Made by a program: the position numbers and the translations under genes
Source of the DNA: Nocardioides sp.
GTDB taxonomy: Bacteria > Actinomycetota > Actinomycetes > Propionibacteriales > Nocardioidaceae
DNA length: 17,546 bases
Assembly (NCBI GenBank): GCA_003519585.1
Contig: DOWL01000122.1
Span: 2,580-20,125, forward strand
Reading direction: 5' to 3'
Part shown: positions 5,997 to 13,045 of the stretch, piece after piece
Layout of the letters: each line of letters begins with the position of its first letter
Position numbering within the stretch: the stretch's first letter is position 1
Notes under the pieces: generated by a model
Told to the model about the DNA's origin: nothing
The model's input: only the letters and a program-made list of their open reading frames with translations
The model's database searches: none

Positions 5997-6946
5997 CTCG
6001 CTGCCTCGTCGGCCGGCCACAGGTGGTCGCGGACGCGCTTGTCGAGCAACCGTGGGGCGTTGAGGTCGGTCCACGAGACGTGCATGCCCCGCATGCGGGT
6101 CAGACCCTGCACCAGCTCGTCGCGCCGTCGTTCACGCTCGACCACTTCGCCGGGCTCCTGGTCAGGCTTGAGCAGCTGGAGGTACTTGGCTCTGCCGTTG
6201 GTCTCGACGTACGCGCCGAGATCGGGCCACGCAAAGTCCAGCACAGCGACCAGATGACCGTCGGGCGTGCGCACCTCGTACTGCGGCACCGGCATCGGGA
6301 GCCTGGCGCGGAAGCAGAAGAAGCAGAAGCGTGTCTCGAGGACACTGGAGATCCGTGGGTCCCCCAACCGGACTACGAGTTCGGTCGCGCGGGTGTTGGG
6401 CCAGAGGTCGATGCTCCGCTCATACCGTTCTCGGACTGCCTGCGGCGTCGTCAGCTTCCGATGGAGGAAGTCGTTGAGGACGACCAGCGAGGCCTCCATG
6501 GACGCGATTGTGGACACCTCGAGTGCGACCCGTGCCGGCGTCGTCACCTGGTGTCCGTGCACCACGGCGAGGTCACCTTCTTGAAGGCTTCCGCAGTGCT
6601 GGTGGACGCCGGCCTCCTTCCTCCCCAGGCGACCGTCGAGTCGCGTGGTGTGGACATGGCCGAGGTCGAGATCCCAGATGGGTCCGCCCCACCACGGCAC
6701 CGCACTGGCATGGCTCACCGCGACACCGGTGTTGGCTTGCTTGACGACAGCCCGAGTCCGGATGACATGACGTCCGGCGGCGTCGAGCGTCTTCCACGTG
6801 CCCGCGTCGAGATAGGCGCCGCGACGCGGGCGGACCCAGATCCCGCGTTTGAGCTGGTCGGCGATGCCGCGGTCGTTCCAGCCCAACCCGACCAGATCGC
6901 GTCGCAGATGGACCGGCTCAGAGAAAGCGTCTTCAGAAGCATCCAT
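5993..6946 (-). CDS. AbiEi-type antitoxin-like protein with C-terminal restriction-endonuclease-like domain
   Basis: This is a 317-residue soluble protein. Residues 10-45 resemble the winged-helix domain of AbiEi-like antitoxins: LRRDLVGLGWNDRGIADQL, then GIWVRPRRGAYLD. A middle region (60-190) includes the SHASAV and TTPARVALEV segments typical of the family. Residues 200-300 resemble the Vsr/DUF559-like endonuclease fold: SVLETRF (Glu204), LDFAWPD (Asp237), VETNGRAKY (Glu248, Lys255), then RERRRDEL and VSWTDL. No toxin partner (AbiEii nucleotidyltransferase) is adjacent. The gene has visibly lower GC than its neighbours and is bracketed by inverted repeats, which suggests acquisition. The ATG at 6946 was chosen because homology begins right after it. 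The frame stays open to 7195 through the repeat without coding character. DNA cleavage is not established. Confidence 0.78.
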   Translation of the reverse strand: MDASEDAFSEPVHLRRDLVGLGWNDRGIADQLKRGIWVRPRRGAYLDAGTWKTLDAAGRHVIRTRAVVKQANTGVAVSHASAVPWWGGPIWDLDLGHVHTTRLDGRLGRKEAGVHQHCGSLQEGDLAVVHGHQVTTPARVALEVSTIASMEASLVVLNDFLHRKLTTPQAVRERYERSIDLWPNTRATELVVRLGDPRISSVLETRFCFFCFRARLPMPVPQYEVRTPDGHLVAVLDFAWPDLGAYVETNGRAKYLQLLKPDQEPGEVVERERRRDELVQGLTRMRGMHVSWTDLNAPRLLDKRVRDHLWPADEAAS

Positions 6947-6950
6947 GCGC

Positions 6951-6968
6951 TCGACGATTTCTCGTCGA
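6951..6968 (-). promoter_or_regulatory. Leader hairpin with GAAA tetraloop just before the AbiEi-type start codon
   Basis: On the minus strand TCGACGA-GAAA-TCGTCGA is a perfect 7-bp stem closed by a GNRA-class GAAA loop. It ends 4 bases before the ATG at 6946, where a Shine-Dalgarno sequence should be, and no clear one exists. The structure may limit translation of the gene or be the site of a regulator. A second inverted repeat, CCTGTCC (6974-6980) with GGACAGG (7003-7009), lies just upstream in the leader. Confidence 0.4.
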
Positions 6969-7084
6969 CGGCCCCTGTCCGGGTGGCTCGGCCCACGTCT
7001 GTGGACAGGCTGCAGCGCTCGCCTGCTTGTGGACGGTTGACGGTTGAAACGGTGAGGCACGCTCAGCGTTCCCCGAGGCAATTG

Positions 7085-7147
7085 CTGACGTTCTTGGCCG
7101 TTGCAACGCCCTAGAACGTCAGGAATCCCAACAGATGTTGGGATTCC
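7085..7147. repeat. Double-palindrome element, right copy (inverted)
   Basis: The 38-bp palindrome at 7085-7122 (starting CTGACGTTCTTGGCC, centred on TTG|CAA, only two mismatched pairs) is followed by a 26-bp palindrome at 7122-7147, with left half GGAATCCCAACA and a single mismatched central pair. It is the reverse complement of the left copy with 7 differences in 63 positions. It lies between the end of the second methyltransferase gene (7185) and the AbiEi-type gene. No target-site duplication is seen outside the two copies (left flank ends GGGTGG, right flank begins GACACC). The hairpins could also terminate the upstream lipid operon transcript. Confidence 0.85.
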
Positions 7148-7184
7148 GACACCACGCGGCCCGCTCACAACACCCCGACCGCGG

Positions 7185-8420
7185 TCATATGCCACCGTTC
7201 CGGACCATCAGCAGTTGGTCGACGCCCATCCGGCCGTCGCGGAAGGCCATCGACCCACCGACGAGGTAGAGCTCCCACACTCGCACGACCTCCTCGCCGA
7301 CCAGCGCGACCAAGCGGTCGCGGTTGCGGCGCAGGCTGGCCAACCACCCGGCGACGGTCAGCACGTAGTGCTCGCGCAGCGCCTGGACGTCGCGGAGCTC
7401 GAGTCCGGCCCGCTCGAAGAAGGCGATGGTCTCGCCGACCGGGCGCATGTACATGTCCGGCGCGATGAAGTTCTCGATGAACGGGCCACCGCCGGGCCAC
7501 CGACCCGAGCGCGACATCTGCTGCACCAGGACCCGCCCCCCGGGTCGCACGGAGCGGTGCAGCACCTCGGCGTACGTCGCGTATTTGTCCTGGCCGACGT
7601 GCTCGCCCATCTCGATCGAGGCCACTGCGTCAAAGCGGCCGACCACGTCGCGGTAGTCGCGGAGCTGGATCGACACGAGCTCCTCCAGACCGCGCTCGCG
7701 GATCCGCTGATCGATCAGCCGCTTCTGCTCCGCGGCGATGGTGACTCCGGTGACCCTGGCGCCGAATCGCTCGGCCGCGTGCAGCGACAGGGAGCCCCAG
7801 CCGCAGCCGACGTCGAGGAGCGTCATCCCGGGCCGCAGGTCGAGCTTGTCGCAGACCAGGTCGAGCTTGGCGAGTTGGGCCTCCTCGACGGGCACGTCGG
7901 GACTGGAGTGGAAGCCGCAGGAGTACGCCAGCGATGGGTCGAGGACCAGTTCGTAGAACTCGTTGGACAGGTCGTAGTGGAACGAGATCGCCCTGCGGTC
8001 CCGCAGGGGGCTGTGCAGCCGCCCCCGGATCCGCGCCTGCGACGTGGGGGCTGCCGGCGGGCGGCCGAACGCACCTATCCCCCGAAGGGTGCGTACGGCG
8101 CGCAGCAGAGCTGGCACCGACGGCCGCCCACCGGTGAGCCCCCGAGCCCTGGCCACGGCGAACGCGTGGGTGAGGGCGTGGTCGAGGTCGCCGGGTACGT
8201 CGAGCTCCCCGGTGACGTAGGCCTGAGCGGCACCGAGCTCACCGGGGTGCCGGAGCAGCCGGCGTACGGCGGCCGGCGAGGTGAGGACCACCAGGGGGGC
8301 GTCGACGGGACCTGCCGCGGAGTCGTCCCACGCCTTGAGCCGCACCGGCAGGTCGCCGCCGACGAAGGGACGTAGGGCCGCCTCGAGCTGAGGCGCGACC
8401 CCGCGCTGCGGGGCGATCAC
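7185..8420 (-). CDS. Cyclopropane-fatty-acyl-phospholipid synthase family methyltransferase (second copy)
   Basis: This 411-residue SAM-dependent methyltransferase should add a methylene or methyl carbon to the double bond of membrane phospholipid acyl chains. The lipid-binding N-terminal part (1-140) leads to ISFHYDLSNEFYELVLDP (145-162) and LAYSCGF (164-170), with Cys168 in the position of the catalytic-site cysteine of E. coli Cfa. The SAM motif is LLDVGCGWGSLSLHAA (201-216), and SIEMGEHVGQDKY (268-280) supplies the conserved acidic residue. The segment after it (VQQMSRSGRWPGGGPFIENFIAP) differs from the classic WINKYIFPNG form. The GTG start (8420-8418) overlaps the upstream TGA as GTGA, so the much longer open frame upstream is only an overlap with the previous gene. 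Confidence 0.9.
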   Translation of the reverse strand: MIAPQRGVAPQLEAALRPFVGGDLPVRLKAWDDSAAGPVDAPLVVLTSPAAVRRLLRHPGELGAAQAYVTGELDVPGDLDHALTHAFAVARARGLTGGRPSVPALLRAVRTLRGIGAFGRPPAAPTSQARIRGRLHSPLRDRRAISFHYDLSNEFYELVLDPSLAYSCGFHSSPDVPVEEAQLAKLDLVCDKLDLRPGMTLLDVGCGWGSLSLHAAERFGARVTGVTIAAEQKRLIDQRIRERGLEELVSIQLRDYRDVVGRFDAVASIEMGEHVGQDKYATYAEVLHRSVRPGGRVLVQQMSRSGRWPGGGPFIENFIAPDMYMRPVGETIAFFERAGLELRDVQALREHYVLTVAGWLASLRRNRDRLVALVGEEVVRVWELYLVGGSMAFRDGRMGVDQLLMVRNGGI

Positions 8421-9679
8421 GTGTCCCTCGTGAAGGTGAGCTGGTGGACGTCGAGGTAGCCCGAGGCGAAGCCAGCGCGGGAGTACTCCAGGTAGAAGTG
8501 CCACATCCGCAGGAACGTCTCGTCGAACCCGAGTGCCCGCACCTGATCGGAGGCCGCCAGGAACGCCTCGTCCCAGAGCTGGAGGGTCCGCGCGTACGAC
8601 GGGCCCATCGAGAACGGCGGCGCCATCCGCAGGCGGGTGTGCTCGCGGGTGATCTCGTCGATGACCCGCACCGACGGCAGGAAGCCGCCGGGGAAGATGT
8701 ACTTGTTGATCCAGGTGTAGGTCCGGCGCGTCGCCAGCATCCGGTCGTGCGACATCGTGATCGCCTGGATCGCGACCGTGCCGCCGGGCGCGAGCAGCCG
8801 GTCGAGGGTCTCGAAGTAGGTCCGCCAGAACTGCCACCCGACCGCCTCGATCATCTCGACCGACACCACAGCGTCGTAGCCCCCGCCGCCGGCCGGCGGA
8901 GGTGCGTCGCGGTAGTCGCAGAGCTCCACCGTCACAGAGTCGGCCAGCCCGGCCTCCGCGATCCGCCGCTTGGCCAGCGACCGCTGCTCGACGGACAGCG
9001 TGATCGTGGTGACGGACGCACCGCGACGAGCCGCGCGCAGCGCCAGTTCGCCCCACCCCGTGCCGATCTCGAGCAGTCGCGTCCCTTCGCCCACGCGCGC
9101 TTGGTCGAGCAGCCGCTCGATCTTGCGGCCTTGCGCGACCTCGAGAGCCTCCTGGCTCCCGAGGGGACCGTCGAACAGACCCGACGAGTAGCTCAGGGTC
9201 GGGTCGAGGAAGAGCTCGAAGAGTTCATTCGAGAGGTCGTAGTGGTGCGCGATGTTCTGCTGCGAGTTGGCGGTGCTGCTCACCTCGTCGGCCGGCGGCT
9301 TGCGCACCACGAGTCCTCGGAGCCGCTGCAGCCGAGCCGGGACCAGTCGCGGTAGCTCGGCGGCCAGCACGGTCAGGAAGCCGGCCAGGTCCTCTGCGTC
9401 CCAGGCGCCAGTGAGGTAGGCCTCCCCGAAGCCGATCAACTGGTCGCGGCCGAGCCGGGCGAAGAGCTCCTCGGGGCGGTGCACCACCGCGACCGGTCCG
9501 CCCCGGCCCCAGGTCTCGTCGCCGACCTGCACGGTGACCGCGAGCCGCTCGACGGCTGCGCGGAACAGGCCCCTGGCGATCCGCGCGGACACCCGTGCGC
9601 GGGGCCCGGTGGGTGGCTGCTCGAGGCCCGGCCAGTGGCGGGCGCGGAGGTTGACCTTGCGATCTGAGAGCTCGGTCAT
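8417..9679 (-). CDS. Cyclopropane-fatty-acyl-phospholipid synthase family methyltransferase (first copy, UfaA1-like)
   Basis: This 420-residue enzyme of the COG2230 family is predicted to methylate unsaturated acyl chains in membrane lipids. It shows HHYDLSNELFELFLDP (145-160), SAM motif LLEIGTGWGELALRAA (202-217), SVEMIEAVGWQFW (273-285) and WINKYIFPGGFLPSV (323-337). Two Cfa active-site positions differ: serine replaces the cysteine (YSSGLF, 164-169), and Gln305 stands where the E. coli histidine (LLHTIG) lies. This pattern is usual for the group that travels with COG2907 FAD proteins and suggests a product other than a simple cyclopropane, such as a branched methyl fatty acid. The ATG (9679-9677) overlaps the upstream TGA as ATGA. 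The mycobacterial counterpart by context is ufaA1 in the sigK locus. Confidence 0.9.
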   Translation of the reverse strand: MTELSDRKVNLRARHWPGLEQPPTGPRARVSARIARGLFRAAVERLAVTVQVGDETWGRGGPVAVVHRPEELFARLGRDQLIGFGEAYLTGAWDAEDLAGFLTVLAAELPRLVPARLQRLRGLVVRKPPADEVSSTANSQQNIAHHYDLSNELFELFLDPTLSYSSGLFDGPLGSQEALEVAQGRKIERLLDQARVGEGTRLLEIGTGWGELALRAARRGASVTTITLSVEQRSLAKRRIAEAGLADSVTVELCDYRDAPPPAGGGGYDAVVSVEMIEAVGWQFWRTYFETLDRLLAPGGTVAIQAITMSHDRMLATRRTYTWINKYIFPGGFLPSVRVIDEITREHTRLRMAPPFSMGPSYARTLQLWDEAFLAASDQVRALGFDETFLRMWHFYLEYSRAGFASGYLDVHQLTFTRDT

Positions 9680-11718
9680 GGCTGGACTCCCTTCTGCGTG
9701 TGCGTCGGTCTGTCGTGGACCGGTAACCGTCGGAGCCACAGGGCGATGCCGTGCATCCGGATCAGCACCGTCCCGCGCAGTGCGGCGAGCGCCGCCCGTC
9801 GCGCCCTGGCCGTCGTACGCCGCCCGGAGAGCGACGCGGAGAAGGTGGCGCCGTCGTCGGTCGTGAGGTGGACGGCGAGGTCGAGCCGGTCGTCGTGAGG
9901 GACGGGCACGGTCATGCGGTAGGTGCCGTCGGTGCCGTGGAACGGCGAGACGTACATCGCCTTGGGCGTGCTGGCGCGGCCCTGTTCGTCGGGGCGCACG
10001 AGGTAGGCGTGCCGGTCGCCGTAGGTGTTGTGCACCTCGACGACGGTCGCCACCTGCCGGCCCGACGCGTTCCAGCACCAGTGCACGGAGATCGGGTTGA
10101 AGCAATGGCCGAACGCACGCGCGTGCGCGGCCATCACGACCCGGCCTCCGGTGAGGTCGATCCCGTGCCGCGCGAGGAAGGCATCGACGTTCGCCCGGAT
10201 CGTGCGCCCCGGATCGCCGAGGTGGTCGCGGCCCTCGAACCGGCCGAGCACCCCGTGGTCCGGCAGGTCGTCGAGGTCGACCACCCAGGTGTGCGAGCGG
10301 TGCGTGAAGGAGCGGGCGAACGGCGCACGCCGGGTGTGCCGGATCGTGGTGTCGAAGACTCCGGTCGGTACGTCGTCCGCCGGTGCGTGCCCCCGCAGCT
10401 CAGGCCAGGTCAGGCCGAGCCGTTCGACCGCGCGCAGTCCCGACGCAGCGCCGTCCTCGTGGAAGCCCCACCCGTGGTAGGCGCCGGCGAAGCCGATCCG
10501 ATCGGAGTCGATCTCGGGCAGCCGCGTCTGAGCCGCCACGGACGCGGGGTTGTAGAGCGGATGCTCATACTCCATCCGGTCGATCACGAGCGCCGGGTCG
10601 ACGAGCTCCTCGCCGCTCGCGTCGCGCCCGACCAGCGTCACGAAGTAGTGGGTGTCGGTGTCGAGCCGCTGCAGCCGGGTCAGATCGTAGGTGACCAAGG
10701 TCCGGCCGGAGTCCTCAGTGCGCCAGAAGTTCCACGATGCCCACGCGTTGGTCGACCTCGGCATCACCGAGTCGTCGGTGTGCAGCAGCGCGACGTTGCG
10801 GGAGTAGGGCATCGCGGAGAGCACCTCACGCTGCTTGGCGGTCGGGGCGGCGAGCAGATCCAGCGCCTGGCCCGGGTGGGTCGCGATCACCACCGCGTCG
10901 TACACCTCGACCTTGCCATTGCCGTCGGTCACCTCGACGTCGTCCGCGGTCTCGAGCACCGTCGTGACCTTGCTGCCGGTGTGGACCCGGTCGAGCCCGT
11001 TGGCCACCGCCGCGACGTACTGCTGCGAGCCACCGGTCACGGTGCGCCACTGCGGGCTGCCGAAGACGCCGAGCATCCCGTGGTGCTGGAGGAAGGTGAA
11101 CAGGTAGCGGGCGGGGTAGTCGAGCGCCGCTTCCGGATCACACGACCACACCGCGGACACCAGGGGCTCCATGAAGTGGCGCCGGAAGTACGCCGAGAAC
11201 CGGCCGGCCGCAAGGAACTCACCCAGCGTGAGGTGATCGACGCTGGTCGAGCTGGTCGAGACCTCCGCGGCCAGCAACCTCCGAGCCCGTCGGTGAAAGC
11301 GCGGGATCTCGGTGAGCATCCGCAGGTAGCGCGGATCGACGACGTTGGCCAGCGTCGGAAAGACGCCGCGCCGGCCCAGCGCGCCGGCCCACTGCAGCCC
11401 CGAGCCGTCGTCGCGGATCGACATCGACATCTCTGAGGGCTGGGTGGCCACGCCGAGCTCGGCGAAGAGCCGGAGCAGCACCGGATAGGTGCGCGGGTTG
11501 TGCACGATGAACCCGGTGTCGATGGCCAGCGCGCGTTCGTCTGCGGAATCGCCCTCGCGCACGACGTGGGTGTCTGCGTGGCCGCCGAGCCGATCGTCGG
11601 CCTCGTAGAGGGTCACGTGTGCGGTGCGCGACGCGACGTACGCCGCCGTCAGCCCGGCCACTCCCGAGCCGACGACCGCGATCCGCCGTGGTGCCGCTGG
11701 CGAGGTCATCGGGGTCAT
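9676..11718 (-). CDS. FAD-dependent amine-oxidase-like protein fused to a DUF1365 domain
   Basis: This 680-residue protein carries two families that are usually separate neighbouring genes. Residues 10-445 are a COG2907-type NAD(P)/FAD oxidoreductase, with dinucleotide motif IAVVGSGVAGLTAAY (13-27), YEADDRLGGHADT (38-50), and an FAD-closing motif at FAGAYHGWGFHEDGAASG (410-427). Residues 453-680 are DUF1365, with RRAPFARSFTHRSH (463-475), FGHCFNPISVHWCW (536-549) and VHNTYGDRHAY (562-572). In mycobacteria the two are split (Rv0449c and Rv0448c). The pair always accompanies Cfa-like methyltransferases, so it likely oxidises or reduces a modified acyl chain. The start at 11718 lies 13 bp after the RskA stop. 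An ATG at 11709 is also possible. The stop overlaps the next gene. Confidence 0.9.
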   Translation of the reverse strand: MTPMTSPAAPRRIAVVGSGVAGLTAAYVASRTAHVTLYEADDRLGGHADTHVVREGDSADERALAIDTGFIVHNPRTYPVLLRLFAELGVATQPSEMSMSIRDDGSGLQWAGALGRRGVFPTLANVVDPRYLRMLTEIPRFHRRARRLLAAEVSTSSTSVDHLTLGEFLAAGRFSAYFRRHFMEPLVSAVWSCDPEAALDYPARYLFTFLQHHGMLGVFGSPQWRTVTGGSQQYVAAVANGLDRVHTGSKVTTVLETADDVEVTDGNGKVEVYDAVVIATHPGQALDLLAAPTAKQREVLSAMPYSRNVALLHTDDSVMPRSTNAWASWNFWRTEDSGRTLVTYDLTRLQRLDTDTHYFVTLVGRDASGEELVDPALVIDRMEYEHPLYNPASVAAQTRLPEIDSDRIGFAGAYHGWGFHEDGAASGLRAVERLGLTWPELRGHAPADDVPTGVFDTTIRHTRRAPFARSFTHRSHTWVVDLDDLPDHGVLGRFEGRDHLGDPGRTIRANVDAFLARHGIDLTGGRVVMAAHARAFGHCFNPISVHWCWNASGRQVATVVEVHNTYGDRHAYLVRPDEQGRASTPKAMYVSPFHGTDGTYRMTVPVPHDDRLDLAVHLTTDDGATFSASLSGRRTTARARRAALAALRGTVLIRMHGIALWLRRLPVHDRPTHTQKGVQP
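11245..11272. repeat. 28-bp interspersed repeat inside the FAD-oxidoreductase gene
   Basis: GGTCGAGCTGGTCGAGACC and the following 9 bases match the intergenic segment 13861-13888 at 25 of 28 positions. In the FAD protein this stretch encodes AEVSTSSTSVD (residues 151-161), a low-complexity linker between LLA and the conserved LTLGEFLA. The repeat resembles the GGTCTCGACAGGCTCGACC-type interspersed repeats common in some high-GC actinobacteria. Here it seems to be an in-frame insertion tolerated in a surface loop. Confidence 0.6.
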
Positions 11719-11731
11719 GAAAGAGCAAGTC

Positions 11732-12430
11732 CTAGGTGTCGAAGCTGAACAGGGCGACCACGTCGTCGCTGGGCTTGGTCGGCTCCTCACCGGCGGTCTC
11801 GACGGTGACCCCGGCGCCGTTGGCCGAGGCCGCGTCGCCGCTGAGCAGCACCTTGTTGTCCGCGCCGGCGGGCATCACCCCGGCCGGCACCATCACGTCG
11901 TCGTGCTGCAGCCACAGGACGTACTGGTGCCCAGAGGGAGCAGCCGGCATGCCCTTTGTCTCGATGTAGGCCTTGTTCTCGTGCTGGGACACCACCACCG
12001 TCGCGCTGCCGCCGTCGCCGACCGGCACCGTGAAGCTCTGTGCGTCGTCGGCCGCGGCGATCTGGCTGAACTGGTCGGGCGATCGCTCGTCCCGGCCCTG
12101 CTGCCAGACCACGCCGCCGACCCCGATCACGATCACCGCGGCGACCGCGGTCAGAAGCGCGACCACCCGGCGCCTCCGGCGTGGCTCCTCACGCCCGACC
12201 ACCGGCGGCAGCGGCCGCACGTGGGCGATGTCGGCCAGCACGCGGTCGCGGAGCCCCGGCGACGGCGTGATCGCCGTGGTCTCGGCGAGGAGCCCGGCCG
12301 CATCGCGCAGCGAGTCGACCTCGCCGCGACAGGTCGCGCACTCGGCCAGGTGTCGCTCGAACCGAGCCCGTTCGATGTCGTCGAGTGCGTCGACGGCGTA
12401 TGCGCCCGACAGGGCATGAATGTCGCTCAT
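11732..12430 (-). CDS. rskA: RskA-type zinc-binding anti-sigma factor
   Basis: This 232-residue single-pass membrane protein holds its sigma factor inactive at the membrane until a signal triggers proteolysis. The N-terminal ZAS domain has HLAECATC (His27-x3-Cys31-x2-Cys34). A basic stretch (EEPRRRRR, 81-88) precedes one transmembrane helix (about 89-109). The extracytoplasmic RskA domain includes FTVPVGDGGSATVVVS, YVLWLQHDDVMVPAGVM and a C-terminal VVALFSFDT. The length equals mycobacterial RskA. The ATG (12430-12428) overlaps the sigma-factor TGA as ATGA, confirming the pair. In mycobacteria RskA is cleaved by the Rip1 site-2 protease. No such protease gene is in the window. Confidence 0.92.
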   Translation of the reverse strand: MSDIHALSGAYAVDALDDIERARFERHLAECATCRGEVDSLRDAAGLLAETTAITPSPGLRDRVLADIAHVRPLPPVVGREEPRRRRRVVALLTAVAAVIVIGVGGVVWQQGRDERSPDQFSQIAAADDAQSFTVPVGDGGSATVVVSQHENKAYIETKGMPAAPSGHQYVLWLQHDDVMVPAGVMPAGADNKVLLSGDAASANGAGVTVETAGEEPTKPSDDVVALFSFDT

Positions 12431-13029
12431 GCGCCCACCCCCATGGTGTCCCGCAGCCTGATGAGTCCGTCCCGAATCCGGGTCTTGGCGGTGCCGACCG
12501 GCAGTTCGAGCATGGTCGCCACCTCCGTGTGTGTGTAGCCGCCGAAGTAGGCGAGCTCGAGGGCCTCGCGCTGCACCGGCGTGAGGCCGGACAGGGCCTG
12601 TCGGACCCGCCGTGCCTCGAGTGAGGCCTGGGCGGCCTCCGCGGTCGAGTCGTGATCGACCGGCTGGTTCTGCGAGTGGTACGTCGTGTCCCGCCTGGTC
12701 GAGGCTTCCGCTGACCGGACCCGGTCGACCGCCTTGCGGTGCACGATGGTGAGCAGCCACCCCAGGGGGCTGCCCTTGGCGGGGTCGAACCGACCCGAGG
12801 TGCGCCAGATCTCGAGGAACGCCTCCTGGGCGACCTCCTCGGCCTGCGCCGGGTCGCGGACGACCCGCACCGCAAGGCCGACGACGCGACTCGCGGTCGC
12901 GTCGTACAGCCGCGCGAACGCCGCACGGTCGCCTCTGCCCGACGCCTTCAACAGCTCGGCCAGGTCAGGCGCCGCCGACGCCCCCTCGGAGAAGGGGGCG
13001 CCGTCGGCCGCGGGCCGGATCGGATCCAC
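12427..13029 (-). CDS. sigK: ECF RNA polymerase sigma factor, SigK-like
   Basis: This 200-residue group IV sigma factor has region 2 at about residues 35-105 (AFARLYDATASRVVGLAVRV, then EEVAQEAFLEIWR and GWLLTIVHRKAVDRVR). Region 4 is at 140-192 (LSGLTPVQREALELAYFGG, THTEVATMLELPVGTAKTRIRDGL). The SigK/ECF19 assignment rests on the adjoining RskA-type anti-sigma factor and the MPT70-like neighbour. The start is GTG (13029), preceded by AGGAAG at 9-base spacing and lying 16 bp after the fasciclin gene stop, so it is co-transcribed with that gene. It probably drives its own operon and the whole lipid cluster downstream. Confidence 0.92.
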   Translation of the reverse strand: MDPIRPAADGAPFSEGASAAPDLAELLKASGRGDRAAFARLYDATASRVVGLAVRVVRDPAQAEEVAQEAFLEIWRTSGRFDPAKGSPLGWLLTIVHRKAVDRVRSAEASTRRDTTYHSQNQPVDHDSTAEAAQASLEARRVRQALSGLTPVQREALELAYFGGYTHTEVATMLELPVGTAKTRIRDGLIRLRDTMGVGA

Positions 13030-13045
13030 GTGGTCAGTCTTCCTG

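Noticed and set aside
6999..7033. Two DnaA-box-like sequences (TGTGGACAG and TGTGGACGG)
   Set aside because: They differ from the actinobacterial box by one and two bases, there is no AT-rich region or dnaA/dnaN gene nearby, so an origin is not supported.
5884..7157. Target-site duplication around the cassette
   Set aside because: Flanks GGGTGG and GACACC are not direct repeats, so a transposition footprint of the classic type is not visible.
5993..7195. Longer 400-residue start for the AbiEi-like gene
   Set aside because: The first 83 codons run through the repeat element and the end of the methyltransferase gene, have no family similarity, and the ATG at 6946 starts just before the winged-helix region.
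8421..9056. N-terminal extension of the second methyltransferase gene to 9056
   Set aside because: It lies wholly inside the first methyltransferase gene in another frame. The GTGA overlap at 8420-8417 gives a normal-length Cfa protein.
9751..11436. 561-codon open frame on the plus strand, and similar long frames at 3858, 7101 and 13774
   Set aside because: These are antisense shadows of conserved minus-strand genes, rich in Arg, Pro, His and Gly with no domain, as expected in very GC-rich DNA.
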